This document shows, piece after piece, positions 29,866-33,024 of a stretch of 33,024 nucleotides of DNA. The stretch is from Microcaldota archaeon (GTDB lineage: Archaea > Micrarchaeota > Micrarchaeia > Micrarchaeales > CABMGC01), in assembly GCA_028867335.1 (NCBI GenBank), contig JAGWGN010000013.1:1-33024 (forward strand), written 5' to 3'. The notes below the pieces were generated by a model. That model had not been told where the DNA came from, made no database searches, and was given only the letters and a program-made list of their open reading frames with translations. How positions within the stretch are numbered: the first letter of the stretch is position 1; the number at the start of each line of letters is the position of its first letter. The position numbers and the translations under genes were made by a program.

Positions 29866-29874
29866 TTTATATAT
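29866..29874 (+). promoter_or_regulatory. TATA element upstream of XRE regulator
   Basis: TTTATATAT, predicted start near 29895, giving a leader of about 60 nt to the ATG at 29954. A weaker second element, TTTTTAAG at 29924-29931, would give a leaderless start. Confidence 0.5.
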
Positions 29875-29953
29875 CTTTTGCCGACCTCCCACACATCTGT
29901 CTAACCCAGCTTCGTCATACCCATTTTTAAGCCTAAGTTGCCACTTATTAGCG

Positions 29954-30646
29954 ATGGACAGCCTTCAGGAAAGAATAGCAGGCGAGATAGCACTCTCGGA
30001 GACGCCGGGAACCACGATGAAGAAGTGGCGAGAGCTCTTTGGGATACCGCAGGTCGAGCTCGCAAAACACCTCAAGATCTCAACTTCCACAATAAGCGAC
30101 TACGAAGGCAACAGGAGAATGAGCCCAGGAGTCGGGATAATCAAGCGATTTGTAGTCGCCCTCTTCTCAATCGATGAGCAGCACGGAGGGGAGGTGATAC
30201 GAAACCTCGAGAAGTTCAACCTTCCAAAGGCAGGCCCGGAGGCATTCTACACGCTGCACGACTTCTCAGCGCCGATCAGCGGGGTCGACTTCGCAAGGAT
30301 AATAGACGCAAAGATAATCGCAAATCCAAACTACCTAGACAACATCAAGCTCTTCGGATACACGCTGCTTGACAGCCTAAGGGTGATCCTTGAGATCTCT
30401 CCAAGCGAGTACCCGAAGCTCTTCGGCACGACAAACGAGAGGGCATTCATCTTCTCGCAGGTCAGCACCGGAAGGTCGCCGATGGTCGTGATCAGGGTTG
30501 CTCCAATCAAGCCGAGGATAGTGGTCATCGAGAACATAGAGAGCATGGACAAGCTTGCGATCAAGATCGCCCAGATAGAGAAGATTCCTCTCCTCACGAC
30601 TAAGATTGGGATAGAGGAGATGAAGGCAAGGCTCAACAACATCTGA
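29954..30646 (+). CDS. XRE-type HTH transcriptional regulator (COG1709-like)
   Basis: A 230-residue protein. The HTH is at about residues 27-55: WRELFGIPQVELAKHLKIST then STISDYEGNRR, a classical lambda-repressor-type motif. The rest (about 85-230) is an alpha/beta effector domain with GVDFARIIDAKIIANP and APIKPRIVVIENIE, as in archaeal COG1709 predicted regulators. Ligand unknown. The inverted repeat and TATA upstream suggest autoregulation. Its 3' end overlaps the convergent gene by 14 nt. Confidence 0.85.
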   Translation: MDSLQERIAGEIALSETPGTTMKKWRELFGIPQVELAKHLKISTSTISDYEGNRRMSPGVGIIKRFVVALFSIDEQHGGEVIRNLEKFNLPKAGPEAFYTLHDFSAPISGVDFARIIDAKIIANPNYLDNIKLFGYTLLDSLRVILEISPSEYPKLFGTTNERAFIFSQVSTGRSPMVVIRVAPIKPRIVVIENIESMDKLAIKIAQIEKIPLLTTKIGIEEMKARLNNI

Positions 30647-30992
30647 ATGCATCGTCCTCCAATACGGAGATGGTGGCTGATTTTGAGGAATTAGAGTCAA
30701 CCCCCTGCGGAGCTGCCGTTTCGCCGCTAACCTTGACGCCCTTGACAAGAAAATACTTTATGCTGGCAACCCCGATTACCGTATCGCCAATGACACATGT
30801 TGGGCAGAGTCCGCATCCGTCCCCGCTTATCGCAAGGCTCTGGGCGGCATTTAGGATCGCCGCATCATTGCGCCTTACCAGGTTAAAAACTGAGGAATAG
30901 ACGCCCTTTGCGCCGTCCCTGACCATCTCCTTTATAGGGGAGAGGCTGACCTCAAGATGCCTTATGCGGTCCTTGAAAAGCGTATCCGCCAT
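30633..30992 (-). CDS. Small protein with CxxCxxC motif
   Basis: A 119-residue protein starting MADTLFKDRIRHLEVSL, chosen because the TATA ATTTAAAT (31014-31021) is centred 25 bp upstream, implying a leaderless mRNA; an upstream in-frame ATG at 31007 would be too close to that TATA. SGDGCGLCPTCVIGDTVIG gives a CxxCxxC cluster that could bind a metal or iron-sulfur cluster, with a CC end (FRCC). The rest is alpha/beta. No family recognised. Converges on the XRE gene with 14-nt overlap. Confidence 0.65.
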   Translation of the reverse strand: MADTLFKDRIRHLEVSLSPIKEMVRDGAKGVYSSVFNLVRRNDAAILNAAQSLAISGDGCGLCPTCVIGDTVIGVASIKYFLVKGVKVSGETAAPQGVDSNSSKSATISVLEDDAFRCC

Positions 30993-31013
30993 ATAGTTAG
31001 TCGGCATGTTCTG

Positions 31014-31021
31014 ATTTAAAT
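31014..31021 (-). promoter_or_regulatory. TATA element of CxxCxxC gene
   Basis: ATTTAAAT between the glycosyltransferase stop and the ATG at 30992, at leaderless spacing. Confidence 0.5.
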
Positions 31022-31038
31022 GCCTTCTGTTCAGCGCG

Positions 31039-32745
31039 TCAGCGCTTGCCGAGTATCTGGTAGAAGGCGAAGTTCTCGCCCCGCGCGCTGTTGTTTTGGG
31101 AGGCAAGAGGGAGCAGGTCGTAGTTTTGCAGAAGGTTCTTGCAGACAGTTCCCTTGTTTGGGGGAACGTTGCACCAGTATCCGTAGTCTATCACCCTGCA
31201 GGCATAGTTCTTGGTATCGTTTAGAAACTGGCTGTTTGTGGAGGAAACATAGTCTATCTGGGCAGCGCTTCGGTTGAACTCCTCCCATAGGTCTGGGGTG
31301 AAGGTGAACACCATGCAATTTGCAGGAACGGAGTTGTAGTTGCTGTAGAAGAATGAGAGCGCATCGTAGATCACGGTCTGCTGCGGCATCGAGGTGGGCT
31401 TTAGCGTTATGTTCGGGATGAGCGTGACGAAAGGATAGATTACCACACCTATGATTATCGCGCCGTACACTATGTGGTGTAGGTACTTTCGCTTTGCAAG
31501 CTCCCCTACAGCTGCGCTGAGCTCGGAGATTGCAAATCCGCCGAGCAGGGCAAGCGCAGGTATCATCTCAAGCATGAATCTGTCATCGACGCCGAAGGTA
31601 GCGGCGCCTGCGTAGAAGAAGCCGTAGAACAGGTTGAAGGCCAAAAACCAGAGGACGGGCAGGAGAAGCATGCCGAATCGATTTCTCCTCTTGCTTGCGA
31701 TCAGAAGTATAATTCCAAGTACCGCAAGTGCGGTTGTCTCAACGGGAAAGACTAGGGGGAACTGCATGATCGAGTTGTAGTTGCCGAGGAGGAACTGAAT
31801 GTTTATCGGAAAGTTGTTCTGGAAGTTCGCAATAGAGAATACCTGCTGGTTTGTGTAGTCCTGCCCATACGAGGGGTTTGAGAGCTGCATGCTTAGGTAG
31901 TAAATCTCAGGCATCAGCAGCATGAAGAATCCGAGCAGTACAAGAAGCAGCTTGGTGTTGTTGTTTAGGTTGTCTATTGCAAGAGTTAGCCGATGCCTTA
32001 TTGTGTGCCTTATGCCCTCCTCACCATAAGTCAAAAAGAGCACAAAGAAGATCGGAAGCAGCAGGATCGCCTCGATCCTCATGTAGACGGTCAGGGTCAG
32101 TGCACTCATGAATGTGATGAGGCTGTCAAGGCGAATCCGTCTTATGAAAAGCAGGAACAGGAAAAAGGTGAGCGTAGCAAAGCTCATCAGTGCAAGGTCC
32201 GGTATTGCCTGCGTCCTCGACCAGATGAATAGCTGGGGGATGAGCGCAAATATCGCAGTTGCCGCGACTGCCGCGCCCTTGCGCTCAAAGAACATCGATG
32301 CGAGCAGGAAGATGAATAGTATTGACAGGGCCCCGACGAGAAGCTGAAGCGCGTATGCGGTTCCGGTCCCTATCCCGAATATGCCAAATGCGATTGCGAG
32401 CAAGAACGGATACCCGATTATGTCGTGATAGATCGAGTTTGCAAAGCAGGTGTGCACAAATCCTGTCCCGTACTGGCACCACAGTGCGTTGCCGTGCGAT
32501 AGTATGTTCATCGCTATCCCCTGGTAGATGTTCTCATCGAAATATAGCTGCTCTACGGGGCTTACAAGCAGAAGCGAGAAGGCGGTGAAAAAGGAGAGAA
32601 GGGCAAGCAGGGCGAAGAGGGATTTTCTGTCCACCCTTGCGGATAGCTCCTTTGCTATCTGCTTCCTTCTCATTACGATCGATGCGATAAGTGCTATTAG
32701 CGAGATTGCCAGAACGGAGGTGAAGATGTATCCTAAAAGCTGCAT
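31039..32745 (-). CDS. GT-C glycosyltransferase (PMT/ArnT-like)
   Basis: A 568-residue polytopic membrane protein with about 11-13 TM helices and a soluble C-terminal domain (about 440-568). The first outer loop contains QLYFDENIYQGIAMNIL, whose Asp-Glu pair is the catalytic/metal motif position of GT-C enzymes of the PMT/ArnT/family-39 type. These use polyprenyl-phosphate sugars as donors on the outer face of the membrane. Acceptor unknown: surface proteins or lipids. Several sequon-rich exported proteins are nearby. The ATG at 32745 is preferred to a preceding TTG. A small hairpin (AGCGC/GCGCT) lies at its stop. Confidence 0.82.
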   Translation of the reverse strand: MQLLGYIFTSVLAISLIALIASIVMRRKQIAKELSARVDRKSLFALLALLSFFTAFSLLLVSPVEQLYFDENIYQGIAMNILSHGNALWCQYGTGFVHTCFANSIYHDIIGYPFLLAIAFGIFGIGTGTAYALQLLVGALSILFIFLLASMFFERKGAAVAATAIFALIPQLFIWSRTQAIPDLALMSFATLTFFLFLLFIRRIRLDSLITFMSALTLTVYMRIEAILLLPIFFVLFLTYGEEGIRHTIRHRLTLAIDNLNNNTKLLLVLLGFFMLLMPEIYYLSMQLSNPSYGQDYTNQQVFSIANFQNNFPINIQFLLGNYNSIMQFPLVFPVETTALAVLGIILLIASKRRNRFGMLLLPVLWFLAFNLFYGFFYAGAATFGVDDRFMLEMIPALALLGGFAISELSAAVGELAKRKYLHHIVYGAIIIGVVIYPFVTLIPNITLKPTSMPQQTVIYDALSFFYSNYNSVPANCMVFTFTPDLWEEFNRSAAQIDYVSSTNSQFLNDTKNYACRVIDYGYWCNVPPNKGTVCKNLLQNYDLLPLASQNNSARGENFAFYQILGKR

Positions 32746-32822
32746 CAAATCCCAATCTTAGAGTCTATACGATAGCAATAATTAAAGTCATGCGGGCACA
32801 GCTAGGGGGGTTTATTATATGA

Positions 32823-32835
32823 GCGGCAAAGCCGC
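32823..32835 (-). terminator. Possible hairpin terminator after cold-shock gene
   Basis: GCGGC-TTT-GCCGC on the minus strand, 10 nt after the cold-shock stop and followed by an AT-rich TCATATAATAAA. A 5-bp stem with a 3-nt loop; archaeal relevance uncertain. Confidence 0.35.
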
Positions 32836-32844
32836 AAAAAGAAT

Positions 32845-33024
32845 TTACAGCTTCTTTACGTTCTTTGCCCTTAGTCCGCGGTCTCCTGATTCGACCTCGT
32901 ACTCTACAGCATCGCCAACAGCGAGCGCCGCTCCGCCTTCTACTGCGGAAGTGTGGACATAAACGTCCTTTCCATCGTCTCCTGTGATGAAACCAAACCC
33001 TCTCTGTGCGTTAAACATCTTTAC
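32845..33024 (-). CDS. Cold-shock domain protein (CspA-like), 5' end cut by window
   Basis: Sixty codons to the stop; the first few residues lie beyond base 33024. It reads [20 protein letters not shown] then [11 protein letters not shown], so RNP1 (RGFGFI) and RNP2 (VYVHTSAV) are both present, and ends LRAKNVKKL. Cold-shock proteins bind single-stranded RNA/DNA and melt RNA structure. They are common in bacteria and found in a subset of archaea, including DPANN and haloarchaea. Confidence 0.93.
   Translation of the reverse strand, partial: VKMFNAQRGFGFITGDDGKDVYVHTSAVEGGAALAVGDAVEYEVESGDRGLRAKNVKKL

Overview
The window is archaeal. It carries archaeal-type ProRS and GlyRS, Nop5, ribosomal protein L10e, diphthamide synthase Dph2, an intron-containing tRNA-Trp, a tRNA-Gln with the archaeal A1-U72 pair, a class III signal-peptide pilin and a tetraether-synthase-like radical SAM protein. 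Genes are tightly packed with many ATGA/TGATG overlaps. Starts are preceded either by a GGTGA-type Shine-Dalgarno or by a TATA element about 25 bp upstream that implies a leaderless mRNA. The pilin N-terminus (QSAMEYLMTYGWAILI) and the mix of small unknown membrane proteins point to a DPANN archaeon, most likely Micrarchaeota; the phylum is inference.

Layout. 1-890: AT-rich stretch with a truncated membrane protein and a 4-TM unknown protein, ending at tRNA-Trp (65-nt intron). 1142-4566 (+): Nudix hydrolase, HAD phosphatase, proline dehydrogenase-like protein, prolyl-tRNA synthetase. 4662-6310: EamA transporter (-), AlkA-like glycosylase (+), tRNA-Gln (-). 6353-11215 (-): an eight-gene operon with a VirB2-like pilin, VirB6-like channel, PrgI/VirB3-like membrane protein, VirB4-like ATPase and four unknown accessory genes. 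A winged-helix regulator is divergent from it (11361-12542, +). 12539-15548 (-): a 53-aa protein, an unknown charged protein and the Tes-like radical SAM enzyme with a Cys/His-rich head. 15636-16941 (-): two paralogous proteins built of 16-residue repeats. 17007-17807 (-): Nop5. 17898-21451 (+): GlyRS, Ogg1-type glycosylase, translin-like protein, pilin. 21529-24507: O-methyltransferase (+), then cupin, Dph2, L10e and a small protein (-). 24579-25139 (+): deoxyribonucleotidase-like HAD. 25144-29017 (-): SOD, DHH phosphoesterase, Cys-rich exported repeat protein, KaiC-like ATPase. 29077-30646 (+): exported glycoprotein-like protein, a perfect 13-bp inverted repeat, XRE regulator. 30633-33024 (-): CxxCxxC protein, GT-C glycosyltransferase, cold-shock protein (cut by the window end).

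Most of the window is housekeeping (translation, RNA modification, DNA repair, surface glycoproteins). The standout is the 6353-11215 operon: a minimal type IV secretion/conjugation-like apparatus, in composition like the crenarchaeal Ced/Ted DNA-import systems, with no relaxase, VirD4-like coupling protein or VirB11 in view. In an organism likely to live attached to another archaeon it could serve DNA uptake or cell-cell contact. The 16-residue-repeat paralogs, the Cys/His extension on the Tes-like enzyme and the inverted repeat near the XRE gene are the other poorly explained items.
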